A model generated the notes under the pieces. That model did no database searches, was not told the origin of the DNA, and saw nothing but the letters and a program-made list of their open reading frames with translations. Made by a program: the position numbers and the translations under genes. A stretch of 54,420 nucleotides of DNA from Lachnospiraceae bacterium (GTDB lineage Bacteria > Bacillota > Clostridia > Lachnospirales > Lachnospiraceae). The stretch is from positions 1-54,420 of the forward strand of contig JAETNQ010000023.1 of NCBI GenBank assembly GCA_021772075.1, in the 5' to 3' direction. Below, piece by piece: positions 44,432 to 52,392 of the stretch; the first letter of the stretch is position 1, and every line of letters starts with the position of its first letter.

Positions 44432-45212
44432 CTTCTTCTTCCTCCTCTGCTATATTTTGAACTGCTTTGCCCGTTTTCATATTCTTTTCTATATTATATA
44501 CGAACAGCGCCAAAGCCACGCCAACTACCGCGATCGGCAATAAATTGGAAAAATCCAGGAAGCAAGCAATTACAAAGCCGATCAGCAGATAAGGAATAAA
44601 CTCTGCCTTCAGCATAACCTTCAACAGCATTGCAAAACCGACTGCGGGAAGAATTCCTCCGGCAACTTCAAAGCCATGGGTCAGCCATGCAGGTAATACT
44701 TCCACAAATGTCTTCATCGCATCCTGCGCCACAAATGTGCAAAGGAATACAACAAGGCCATACAGCAGAGCAATAATCGCGGTACATGTTATATTGATTT
44801 TCACGATCTTGGCCGTATCGGCTTCTGCCGCCGCCTGATCCGCACCCTTCATAAAGAAGGAGAAAGTAGAATAACAGAACAAAATAATATACTGCATTAA
44901 AAAACTAAACGGAAGCGCCAATGCCATAGCCGCAGTTGCCTCCGTCATCGTAGTATAAGCAATAACCGTGGACATTACGCCTGCCAGAACCGGGTTAGGC
45001 GGCTGCGTCCCCCCTGCAGGAGTCAGACCCGCAAACGCCAATTCCGTAATACCCCCGGTAATGAGACCGAGCTGGACATCCCCCAGAATAAGACCGGTCA
45101 GCGTACTGACGATGATCGGACGGAATATAAAAAATCCTTCCAGCCAAAAATCAACGCCTACAATAATTGCCATAATTGCCAGGCCTATGCCTTGCATCAA
45201 TGTAATTTCCAT
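44421..45212 (-). CDS. PTS mannose/fructose/sorbose-family IIC component
   Basis: The 263-aa membrane protein is the IIC partner: GLAIMAIIVGVDFWLEGFFIFRPIIVSTLTGLILGDVQLGLITGG, then FAGLTPAGGTQPPNPVLAGV, the typical sugar-path loop. It has about eight helices and an acidic tail EEEEEDGI. GGAAC is the only SD-like site before the ATG. Confidence 0.94.
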   Translation of the reverse strand: MEITLMQGIGLAIMAIIVGVDFWLEGFFIFRPIIVSTLTGLILGDVQLGLITGGITELAFAGLTPAGGTQPPNPVLAGVMSTVIAYTTMTEATAAMALALPFSFLMQYIILFCYSTFSFFMKGADQAAAEADTAKIVKINITCTAIIALLYGLVVFLCTFVAQDAMKTFVEVLPAWLTHGFEVAGGILPAVGFAMLLKVMLKAEFIPYLLIGFVIACFLDFSNLLPIAVVGVALALFVYNIEKNMKTGKAVQNIAEEEEEDGI

Positions 45213-45238
45213 AAGTCAGTTCCTTTCTTTCGTTTTGT

Positions 45239-45712
45239 CTAAATTTCTTTGATACGTTCTTTTGCATCACCCGGAACGTCCTGAATATAAAGTTCTACAC
45301 CGGCATCCTGGATCGCCTTCAGATCCTCCATATCCGCGTCGTCCACATACACTTTTTTGCTGATCTGGCGCTTGCCTGGGGAAAAATGCATATTTCCTAC
45401 ATTTACCTCCTTAATGGGCACACCGCCTTCGATCATTTTGCGCACACCCGCCGGTGTCTTGCAGACGATAAAAATCTTCTGCCTGTCCGCCGCTTTATGA
45501 ATCACGTCGATCGTTTTCTGGATTGTGAAAAACCTTACGCTTGCTCCTGATGATTTGGCTGTTGCGGCCATCAACTGCTGCATCAGTTCATTCTCCGCCG
45601 CTTCGTCATCTGCTACAAGAATCAGGTTTGCGCCTAACGTCATAGTCCATGTCACACCTACCTGTCCATGGATCAGACGGTTATCAATTCTTGTCAACAA
45701 AATATTGGGCAT
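45239..45712 (-). CDS. PTS mannose/fructose/sorbose-family IIB component
   Basis: The 157-aa cytosolic protein passes phosphate to the sugar; the phosphorylated residue is His15 in RIDNRLIHGQVGVTW. The C-terminal NVGNMHFSPGKRQISKKVYVD is characteristic. AGGAGGGAGGG lies before the ATG, overlapped by the end of a 26-codon leader ORF. No IIA protein or domain is in the window, so it must come from elsewhere. Confidence 0.94.
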   Translation of the reverse strand: MPNILLTRIDNRLIHGQVGVTWTMTLGANLILVADDEAAENELMQQLMAATAKSSGASVRFFTIQKTIDVIHKAADRQKIFIVCKTPAGVRKMIEGGVPIKEVNVGNMHFSPGKRQISKKVYVDDADMEDLKAIQDAGVELYIQDVPGDAKERIKEI

Positions 45713-45764
45713 AACCCTCCCTCCTTTCTTTCATCATTCCTTCAAAATAATCAACTATATTCAT
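45684..45764 (-). CDS. candidate 26-codon leader ORF overlapping the PTS IIB start
   Basis: An ATG at 45764 opens a frame that starts MNIVDYFEGMM, ends AQYFVDKN and stops at TGA 45684-45686, 29 bp into the IIB gene in another frame. A run of nine G four bases upstream could act as ribosome site. The frame carries the AGGAGGGAGGG of IIB within it, so its translation would control access to the IIB start. The peptide has no known relative to me; it may be chance. Confidence 0.4.
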   Translation of the reverse strand: MNIVDYFEGMMKERREGYAQYFVDKN

Positions 45765-45768
45765 TTTA

Positions 45769-45777
45769 CCCCCCCCC
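45769..45777 (-). repeat. run of nine G in the PTS leader
   Basis: Nine C on the plus strand (G on the minus), the longest homopolymer of that kind in the window, four bases before the leader ORF start. Such tracts can slip in replication. The rest of the gap 45778-45921 is AT-rich; TATAAT near 45857-45862 without a good -35 is the only promoter-like mark. Confidence 0.8.
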
Positions 45778-45921
45778 AATCCAATTTGTCTTTGTAAATT
45801 TCAACAATTTGTTTGTTCTATTCATTCTTTTTTTATATTTTTTTAATACTTTTTTCTATTATAATCTTTCTTTTTATGTATAATATGACGAAAAGCAAGG
45901 AAATATGTGTTCATTTTCCAT

Positions 45922-45965
45922 AAAAAATTACGGCAGGCTGAACAATTTCTGTTTCAGTCTGCCGT
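45922..45965 (-). terminator. intrinsic terminator after the aldolase gene
   Basis: On the minus strand ACGGCAG-A-CTGAA and TTCAG-C-CTGCCGT form a 12-bp stem with one mismatch, followed by AATTTTTT. It separates the kinase/aldolase pair from the PTS genes, so these are two transcripts. Confidence 0.85.
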
Positions 45966-45986
45966 GTCATCTATACGCTGGTTTTT

Positions 45987-46835
45987 TTATGCTTTTCCGT
46001 TGCATCCGCACATTTTTATGCGCTGCATTACTGTCTCTTTTACTTTTTCCATAGCTGCTTCCCCATATTTCTTCGGATCAAAAGCATCGGGATGCTCTGC
46101 CAGGAAGTTTTTTACTCCGTCCGTATAAGCAATCCGCAGTTCCGTAGCAAAATTCACTTTGCAGATTCCTCTCTTGATGCTCTCCGCCACCGCTTCTTCC
46201 GACAGCCCGCTGGCGCCGTGCAATACTAACGGAATCGTAACGACCTTGCGTATCTCTGCCAAGCGGTCCAAGTCCAGTTTGGGTTCTCCCTTATAAACGC
46301 CGTGAGCCGTCCCGATCGCCACCGCCAACGATCCGATACCCGTGCGTTCTACGAATTCCTTAGCTTCTTCCGGATCCGTATAGCCGCCGCTGCCGCCATC
46401 CAGGTCATCTTCCTTTCCTCCTACTTTGCCAAGCTCCGCTTCCACGGGAATCCCGGAAGGTCTGCAAGCATCCACTACCGCCTTTGTCACCGCGATATTT
46501 TCTTCAAATATATTATGGGAACCGTCGATCATGATCGAACTATACCCTGTGCGCAGGGCGCGCATAGCCAGATCAAAGCTGTCTCCGTGATCCAAGTGCA
46601 TGCAGACAGGAACGCCGGCGCGCTCTGCCGCCGTCCTCACATTGGCAAGATACATGTCCAGTCCGGCATACTTCACAGTAGACGGCGTTGTTTGGAGCAT
46701 CAGCGGAGCTTTCAATTCCTCCGCCGCCTCAATAACAGCCATTACCATTTCCATGTTTTCCACGTTGAATGCGCCCACCGCATACCCGCCTTTCTGGGCA
46801 TCCAATAACATTTTTTCCGATGTAACAAATGACAT
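45987..46835 (-). CDS. class II ketose-bisphosphate aldolase (fructose- or tagatose-1,6-bisphosphate)
   Basis: The 282-aa Zn enzyme splits a ketose 1,6-bisphosphate into two triose phosphates. It shows MHLDHGDSFD (Asp82 base, His83 ligand), the Zn histidines in GTAHGVYKG and LHGASGLS, EAELGKVGGKED, and NFATELR. The short length and YKGEPKLDLDRL favour the GatY/KbaY-like branch over the housekeeping Fba, but the two cannot be separated by eye. The start ATG at 46835 follows AAGGAGAGAGG. It is in tandem with the PfkB kinase, 30 bp upstream, giving a kinase-aldolase pair. Confidence 0.88.
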   Translation of the reverse strand: MSFVTSEKMLLDAQKGGYAVGAFNVENMEMVMAVIEAAEELKAPLMLQTTPSTVKYAGLDMYLANVRTAAERAGVPVCMHLDHGDSFDLAMRALRTGYSSIMIDGSHNIFEENIAVTKAVVDACRPSGIPVEAELGKVGGKEDDLDGGSGGYTDPEEAKEFVERTGIGSLAVAIGTAHGVYKGEPKLDLDRLAEIRKVVTIPLVLHGASGLSEEAVAESIKRGICKVNFATELRIAYTDGVKNFLAEHPDAFDPKKYGEAAMEKVKETVMQRIKMCGCNGKA

Positions 46836-46865
46836 TTCCCTCTCTCCTTCCATCCCTTGTAATTT

Positions 46866-47813
46866 TTACTTTATATTGGTATGTATCATTTTTTCCACAG
46901 TCTCCGGCGAAATATCTCCTTCCATCGGCCCGAACGCCGCCGCGTTCAGCGCCCCTGCCGCCGCTCCCATCCGCGCCGCCTCCTCCAGGCTCTTTCCCTG
47001 GGCAAGGCCGCAGATAAAGGCGGCATCAAAGCTGTCTCCCGCTCCTGTGGCATCCAGCTGTTTGACCGGATAAATCCCCATCTCCAATGCCAGCCCTTTT
47101 TCCGTATATATTTTAGAACCTTTTGAGCCGTTCTTCAAAACGAGAATCTCCAGATCTTTATTTTCAAAAGCAGCCTCAACAGCCTCTTCTATGTCCTCCC
47201 TCCCTGCCAGCATTTTCAATTCCTGTACGCCCGGCATAAAAACATGGCAATGCCTAAAGGCCTCCTGCATCATATGAAAAGCTTCAGGATCGCGCATTAA
47301 TTCGAGCCTCACGTTCGGGTCAAAACTGATTTTTGCCCCCTTTTTTTCAAACAGATCCATCGTTTTTAAAATTTCCCGCCCGAATTCCATGGATGCCGTC
47401 AGGGAACAGCCCATCACATGAAAATATTCCGTATCTTCCATCCCATCCAGACTCTTCGGCGCTTTCGGCTCCACAGCCGGGGTATGGTCCATATGGAAAA
47501 TAAATTTTCTGTCGCCGTTCGCATAATACGTAACAAAAGCTACCCCTGTGGAACCCTTATCGCTTTTACATATCCAGCGGCAGTCCACACCATCCCCGGC
47601 CAGCCGGTCCGTAATGTTTTTTCCGAAATCATCCTTGCCTACGCCGGCAATGATACCGCTGGAACAGCCGAGCCTTGCCGCGGTACTGATAAAGATTCCC
47701 GGAGCGCCGCTGGGAAAAGGCCCTTTGAAATCTCCCGTTTCATACAGTTCCATCCCTTCGCATGGGCGCATGATCTCACAGAGCAATTCCCCCATCGTCA
47801 TAATCTTTGGCAT
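46866..47813 (-). CDS. PfkB-family carbohydrate kinase
   Basis: The 315-aa protein has the ribokinase-fold signatures: the N-terminal GELLCEIMRP..., GGAPGIFISTAARLG-like stretch at 35-50, GKDDFGKNITDRLAGDGV, and the catalytic DATGAGDSFDAAF (254-266, base Asp260). It may phosphorylate fructose, tagatose-6-phosphate or 2-keto-3-deoxygluconate; with the adjacent aldolase, tagatose-6-phosphate or fructose phosphate is the better guess. GGGAGG lies before the ATG. It begins 24 bp after the rseP stop, so it may be transcribed from the upstream essential operon. Confidence 0.87.
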   Translation of the reverse strand: MPKIMTMGELLCEIMRPCEGMELYETGDFKGPFPSGAPGIFISTAARLGCSSGIIAGVGKDDFGKNITDRLAGDGVDCRWICKSDKGSTGVAFVTYYANGDRKFIFHMDHTPAVEPKAPKSLDGMEDTEYFHVMGCSLTASMEFGREILKTMDLFEKKGAKISFDPNVRLELMRDPEAFHMMQEAFRHCHVFMPGVQELKMLAGREDIEEAVEAAFENKDLEILVLKNGSKGSKIYTEKGLALEMGIYPVKQLDATGAGDSFDAAFICGLAQGKSLEEAARMGAAAGALNAAAFGPMEGDISPETVEKMIHTNIK

Positions 47814-47836
47814 TCTATTTCCTCCCTCCGTCTTAC

Positions 47837-48892
47837 TCAGGAAAAAATCCTCGCAATATCGTTAAACAGAACAAACGCCATCAATACCATCAAAGCCGCC
47901 ATTCCTGCCAGATGGACCATTCCCTCCTTTTCCGGCGGAATCGGCTTCCCCCTCGCCGCTTCGATCAAAAGAAAAACAAGGCGCCCTCCATCCAAAGCGG
48001 GAACCGGCAGAAGATTCAATATGCCCAGATTCACGGACAACAGAACTGCAATATTCATCATGGAAAGAACCACGCTGCTCATGCCATAAGGCTTCGCCTC
48101 TTCATAGGTATCCCCTACCAGCTGGGCAATGCCTACCGGCCCTGCCACATCATCTTTCGTCACCTTGCCTGTGAAAAGCATCCCCAGGCTCTTAAAAGTA
48201 GAACTCACCCAATATTCCAGCTTGTAAAAGCCGTGCTGGAACACCTCCAGCCCCCGGCATTTAAAGTATTCGCTGACACCGGCAAAACCCATATAATACC
48301 GACCGGCTCCGCTGTCATAAACCGGAGTGATAGTAACGCTTCTTTTTTCCCCATCTCGAAGATACTCCACTTCCATGTCCTCTCCCCGGTTCAATGCAGA
48401 AATCAGAAATACTTGATCTCCCAAATGGATCTTCTCTCCGTTAATTTTCGTAATCCTGTCGCCGCTTTGCATGCCGGCCGCCTCCGCCGCGCTGCCCGGA
48501 AGCACATTTTGGATGACCGGGCGGTTAGACCCGTCAAAAGCTACCACAATCAACGTAAGAATATAGGCCAATAGCAGATTAAACAAAGGCCCTGCCACCA
48601 CGGCCGATATCCTCGCCCACACGCTTGCTGACAGGAAAGAGCCTTCCCCGGGTTCTCCTTCTTTGGCATCCAGCCCGTCCTCTCCTTCGAACATGCAGGC
48701 GCCGCCAATCGGCAGCAGCTTCAAGCTGTATTTCGTTTCCCCTTTCTGAAAATGGAACAAAGTCGGCCCCATGCCGACCGCAAACTCCACCACATGTATC
48801 CCATTGATCTTCGCCAGCAGAAAATGACCGAATTCATGGGAAATTACGATCAGCCCAAATATTATTATAAATAAAATAATCGTTACAATCAA
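47837..48892 (-). CDS. rseP: site-2 intramembrane zinc protease RseP
   Basis: RseP cuts membrane-spanning regulators, such as anti-sigma factors. The 351-aa product has the HEFGH zinc site in the first helix (His19, Glu20, His23), a PDZ domain (about 120-200, NVLPGSAAEAAGMQSGDRITKING), and the C-terminal LNLLPVPALDGG motif with the aspartate ligand. The start is TTG at 48892, overlapping dxr by 4 bp and having AGGTG upstream; no ATG fits. It normally precedes ispG; here pfkB follows instead. Confidence 0.95.
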   Translation of the reverse strand: MIVTIILFIIIFGLIVISHEFGHFLLAKINGIHVVEFAVGMGPTLFHFQKGETKYSLKLLPIGGACMFEGEDGLDAKEGEPGEGSFLSASVWARISAVVAGPLFNLLLAYILTLIVVAFDGSNRPVIQNVLPGSAAEAAGMQSGDRITKINGEKIHLGDQVFLISALNRGEDMEVEYLRDGEKRSVTITPVYDSGAGRYYMGFAGVSEYFKCRGLEVFQHGFYKLEYWVSSTFKSLGMLFTGKVTKDDVAGPVGIAQLVGDTYEEAKPYGMSSVVLSMMNIAVLLSVNLGILNLLPVPALDGGRLVFLLIEAARGKPIPPEKEGMVHLAGMAALMVLMAFVLFNDIARIFS

Positions 48893-50034
48893 TTTATCAC
48901 CTGCTCTATGAATTCATGCGTTTCCCGCTCCGCCTGAAGAATCTCCTCCACTCCCGGCATTTCAATCTTCCTGTGCCTTTCCATGGATGCTTCTATCAGC
49001 TCCGGAATCTGCATGAATCCTATCTTTCTTTCCAAAAATAAGTTTACCGCTTTTTCATTTGCGGCATTATATACGGTGGGCATGCTGCCTCCCTGCCTCG
49101 CCGCTTGAAAAGCCAGCTTTAATCCTGTAAAGGTTTCCGGATCCGGCTTTTCAAAGGTAAGTGTACCCAGTTGGAAAAAATCTACTCGTTTTCCTTCCAT
49201 GGGTCTTCTGTCCGGGTAAAACAGCGCGTATGCAATAGGCAGTTTCATATCCGGCATTCCGAGCTGCGCCATTACCGCTCCGTCCTCGTATTCCACCATG
49301 GAATGAATAATGCTTTGGGGATGAACCACCACTTCTATCCTGTCCAGATCCACGCCAAACAGCCATTTTGCTTCCATGACTTCCAATCCTTTGTTCACCA
49401 TCGTAGCGGAATCCACCGTAATCTTCCTTCCCATGGCCCAGTTCGGATGCTTTAATGCATCCTCTACTCTTATGCCTTTCAGTTCCTCGCGGTTTTTTCC
49501 CCGGAACGGCCCGCCGGAAGCGGTCAGCAGAATCTTTTTTACTCTTTTCTTGTTTTCCCCGTTCATGGACTGGAAAACAGCGCTGTGTTCACTGTCCACA
49601 GGCAAAATAGGCACTCCCTTTTTCTCCGCCAGCGGCATAATAATATGCCCCGCCGTCACCAGTGTTTCTTTATTGGCGAGGGCAATTGTTTTTCCGTTCT
49701 CGATGGCCGCTATGGTCGGCCTGATCCCGATCATCCCCACGATCGCCGTCACCAATATTTCCATTTCCTCCATAGCGGCGATCTCCAAAAGTCCTTCCAT
49801 GCCCAAAAGAACTTTGACATCCGTATCCGCCACTCTCTCCTTCAAGTCCATATATGCCTTTTCATCCCACATAGCCGCCAGCCTGGGCGAAAATTCACGA
49901 ATCTGCCGTTCCATTTTCTCCACGCTGCTTCCCGCCGCCAAAGCGACTACCTCCAGATCTTTATTCTGTCGTACGATCTCCAAAGTCTGGGTCCCGATCG
50001 ATCCTGTGGAACCTAACACCGCTATTTTTTTCAT
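48889..50034 (-). CDS. dxr: 1-deoxy-D-xylulose 5-phosphate reductoisomerase
   Basis: Dxr commits carbon to the MEP isoprenoid path. The 381-aa protein begins MKKIAVLGSTGSIGTQTLEI (NADPH site 8-14) and has LANKETLVTAG, the metal site LPVDSEHSAVFQ, LTASGGPFRG and HPNWAMGRKITVDSATMVNKGLEVMEAKWLFG. The ATG at 50034 follows GGAGG by 5 nt; the longer frame enters the cdsA stop region and is rejected. Confidence 0.97.
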   Translation of the reverse strand: MKKIAVLGSTGSIGTQTLEIVRQNKDLEVVALAAGSSVEKMERQIREFSPRLAAMWDEKAYMDLKERVADTDVKVLLGMEGLLEIAAMEEMEILVTAIVGMIGIRPTIAAIENGKTIALANKETLVTAGHIIMPLAEKKGVPILPVDSEHSAVFQSMNGENKKRVKKILLTASGGPFRGKNREELKGIRVEDALKHPNWAMGRKITVDSATMVNKGLEVMEAKWLFGVDLDRIEVVVHPQSIIHSMVEYEDGAVMAQLGMPDMKLPIAYALFYPDRRPMEGKRVDFFQLGTLTFEKPDPETFTGLKLAFQAARQGGSMPTVYNAANEKAVNLFLERKIGFMQIPELIEASMERHRKIEMPGVEEILQAERETHEFIEQVIN

Positions 50035-50085
50035 CCGTGCCTCCATGATACCTATTCTTTGTGAATTTTTGGTGATTCCCATTTT

Positions 50086-50919
50086 CTATCTTATGAAAAG
50101 AAGCGCCAGTCCATAAATCATCGGCGCGGTGAAAATCACGCTGTCAAAGCGATCCATAATCCCCCCGTGCCCGGGAATGAGATGTCCATAATCTTTAATA
50201 TTATGGTTCCTCTTGATCGCAGAAGCCGCCAGATCCCCAATCTGGGAAATCATCGCCCCTATTCCGCTGATCAAGGCAAAGATCCATGTAATCTGTTGTT
50301 CCGAAACTACGCTCTCCACAACCAAATATCCGTAAAGAGCCCCTGCCAGCGCAGCACCGGCCACGCCTCCTACCGCTCCTTCGACAGACTTTTTCGGGCT
50401 TAACTTAGGGGTCATCTTATGTTTTCCGATCAGGATTCCCGTCAAATAAGCAAAGGTATCGCAGATCCAGGAGCTGATGAAAATCATCCATACCAAATAA
50501 ATGCCATGTCGGAGTTCTCTTGTCTGATAAATAAAAGAAAACATCACCGGCGCATAGACAAAGCTGAAAAAAGCGGCCATTACCTGGGATGCCTCATACT
50601 TAGGAAAAGTAAAGACATAGACGAACATAAAGCCGATCATCACGAATAGAATAGAAAGCATTTGTGCCGCCTGGGAACCGGTAAATACGACGATGCCGTA
50701 ATAGACTAATATACCGATATATCCCGCCGCCTCCAAGGCATTCATTTTCTTTCCTTCCCTACCGTTTATAGAATCGCCGTTGCAAGCCTGGCTCAGCTCG
50801 CGGTACGCAACCAGCGATATCAATAAAAGCACGGCCGCCAACAAATAACCCCCCTGCAGCAGAGTGACCAGCGCAACAATCACCAGTACGATGCTGCTGA
50901 GCAAACGAGTGAAAAACAT
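50086..50919 (-). CDS. cdsA: phosphatidate cytidylyltransferase
   Basis: CdsA makes CDP-diacylglycerol for phospholipid synthesis. The 277-aa membrane protein has about seven helices and the signature SPKKSVEGAVGGVAGAALAG...GAMISQIGDLAASAIKRNHNIKDYGHLIPGHGGIMDRFDSVIF. AGGAGG lies before the ATG. It follows uppS by 12 bp. Confidence 0.96.
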   Translation of the reverse strand: MFFTRLLSSIVLVIVALVTLLQGGYLLAAVLLLISLVAYRELSQACNGDSINGREGKKMNALEAAGYIGILVYYGIVVFTGSQAAQMLSILFVMIGFMFVYVFTFPKYEASQVMAAFFSFVYAPVMFSFIYQTRELRHGIYLVWMIFISSWICDTFAYLTGILIGKHKMTPKLSPKKSVEGAVGGVAGAALAGALYGYLVVESVVSEQQITWIFALISGIGAMISQIGDLAASAIKRNHNIKDYGHLIPGHGGIMDRFDSVIFTAPMIYGLALLFIR

Positions 50920-50931
50920 CTGTCCTTCCTC

Positions 50932-51663
50932 CTAATCATTTTTTACCAAGCCATACCTTCTATCCCTCTTATTATATGCTTCTATGGCTTTTATCAATTC
51001 TTCTTTTGAAAAATCCGGCCACGGCACCGGGGTAAAGTAAAATTCCGTATAGGCGAGCTGCCAGAGAAGAAAATTGGATATCCGTTGTTCGTTGCAAGTG
51101 CGGATCAGCAGATCAGGGTCGGGCAGACCGCACGTATCCAGCATTCCGCCGAACATTTCTTCCGTAATTTCTTCCTTTTTTATTTTTCCCTGTTCCATCA
51201 GATCCGCCATCCGCCTTGCCGCCCGCACGATCTCATCCCTTCCGCCGTAATTTAAGGCAATCTGGAAGTGAAGACCGTCATTGTTCCGTGTGGCCTCTTC
51301 CAATTCGGCGATCTTTGTCCTGATATCCTCATCCAGCCCCGTCTTATCTCCCAGGATCCTGACACACATCCTGTTTTTTTCCGCTGTTTTTAAACAGGTC
51401 TTCAAATAATTGCGTAAAAGTTTCATCAAGGCATTCACCTCTTCTTCGGGCCGGTTCCAGTTTTCCGTGGAAAATGCATATACTGTCAAGTACTGTATGC
51501 CCATGCGGTAAGCCTCTTCGCAGATTGCCTCCACCGTTTTTGCGCCTTGCACATGTCCGTAATTTCTCGGCATTCCTTTCTTTTTCGCCCATCTTCCGTT
51601 GCCGTCCAGAATAATTGCCACATGGTTTGGAATATTCATATTGTCCAGCATTTTGCCATCCAT
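50932..51663 (-). CDS. uppS: undecaprenyl diphosphate synthase (isoprenyl transferase)
   Basis: UppS builds the C55 carrier for wall synthesis. The 243-aa product has NHVAIILDGNGRWAKKKGMPRNYGHVQGAK (catalytic Asp20), TVYAFSTENWNRPEEEVNALM, FQIALNYGGRDEI and DLLIRTCNEQRISNFLLWQLAYTEFYF. I chose the ATG at 51663 after AAGAGAGGAT; the frame reaching 51696 adds residues without a ribosome site, and 51651 is a further option. Confidence 0.95.
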   Translation of the reverse strand: MDGKMLDNMNIPNHVAIILDGNGRWAKKKGMPRNYGHVQGAKTVEAICEEAYRMGIQYLTVYAFSTENWNRPEEEVNALMKLLRNYLKTCLKTAEKNRMCVRILGDKTGLDEDIRTKIAELEEATRNNDGLHFQIALNYGGRDEIVRAARRMADLMEQGKIKKEEITEEMFGGMLDTCGLPDPDLLIRTCNEQRISNFLLWQLAYTEFYFTPVPWPDFSKEELIKAIEAYNKRDRRYGLVKND

Positions 51664-51709
51664 ATCCTCTCTTCCCCTTGTTTGGGCATAACCCATCCTT
51701 ACTTATAAA

Positions 51710-51794
51710 AGGGACAATGCGATACACATCACATGATGCGGCCGTATCCTATGATGCGGTCGTATCCTGCGATACGATTATATCGACTGTCCCT
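51710..51794. repeat. 85-bp inverted-repeat element with 18-bp tandem repeats between frr and uppS
   Basis: AGGGACA (51710-51716) pairs with TGTCCCT (51788-51794), and CGATA (51720-51724) with TATCG (51781-51785), closing a long stem. Inside are two 18-bp tandem copies ATGATGCGG(C/T)CGTATCCT (51733-51750, 51751-51768) and the perfect hairpin TCGTATC-CTGC-GATACGA (51760-51777). On the minus strand the right arm ends in TTTTA, so it may be a terminator or attenuator. Confidence 0.8.
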
Positions 51795-51808
51795 GATTTT
51801 CCTATCCT

Positions 51809-52360
51809 CTATACCGTAAGAATTTCCTTTGATTTCTCATCCACCAGTTTATCGATTTCCTTGATAAACTTATCCGTCATTTTCTGTAAGTCTTCCCCTA
51901 ACTGCTTAATCTGGTCTTCCGACACATCTTCCTTTGCCAGCTTTTTGAAAGCGTCGTTTCCATCCCTGCGGATATTGCGGACGGCAACCTTGCTCTCTTC
52001 CCCTTTCTTCTTCACTTCTTTGACCAGATCCTTTCTGCGTTCCTCGGTAAGTTCAGGAAATACAAGGCGGATAATCGAACCGTCATTGGAAGGGGTAATC
52101 CCGACGTCAGAAGCCATAATCGCCTTTTCGATCTCCTTAATCAGTGATTTTTCCCAAGGAGCGATCTGTATCATCCTCGCTTCCGGCACCGTAATATTTC
52201 CTACCTGCTGGATCGGTGTCGGCGTCCCATAATAATTCACCCTGATCTTATCCAGCACATGGGGATTCGCCCTTCCCGCACGAATCGTGGCATAGTCCGA
52301 AGCCAGATAATCGATCGCCTTTTTCATCTTTTCATCATATACTTTTAACCTTTCATCCAT
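51809..52360 (-). CDS. frr: ribosome recycling factor
   Basis: Frr splits post-termination ribosomes together with EF-G. The 183-aa product has the family core MDERLKVYDEKMKKAIDYLASDYATIRAGRANPHVLDKIRVNYYGTPTPIQQVGNITVPEARMIQI and a helical end KFIKEIDKLVDEKSKEILTV. Start choice is uncertain: the ATG at 52360 fits homologues, but the only SD (GGAAGGA) lies 15 nt away and directly before an upstream ATG at 52375, which would add MVIDI. A similar setting is seen before pyrH. Confidence 0.96.
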   Translation of the reverse strand: MDERLKVYDEKMKKAIDYLASDYATIRAGRANPHVLDKIRVNYYGTPTPIQQVGNITVPEARMIQIAPWEKSLIKEIEKAIMASDVGITPSNDGSIIRLVFPELTEERRKDLVKEVKKKGEESKVAVRNIRRDGNDAFKKLAKEDVSEDQIKQLGEDLQKMTDKFIKEIDKLVDEKSKEILTV

Positions 52361-52392
52361 AATATCAATAACCATTCCTTCCGTAATTTTTC

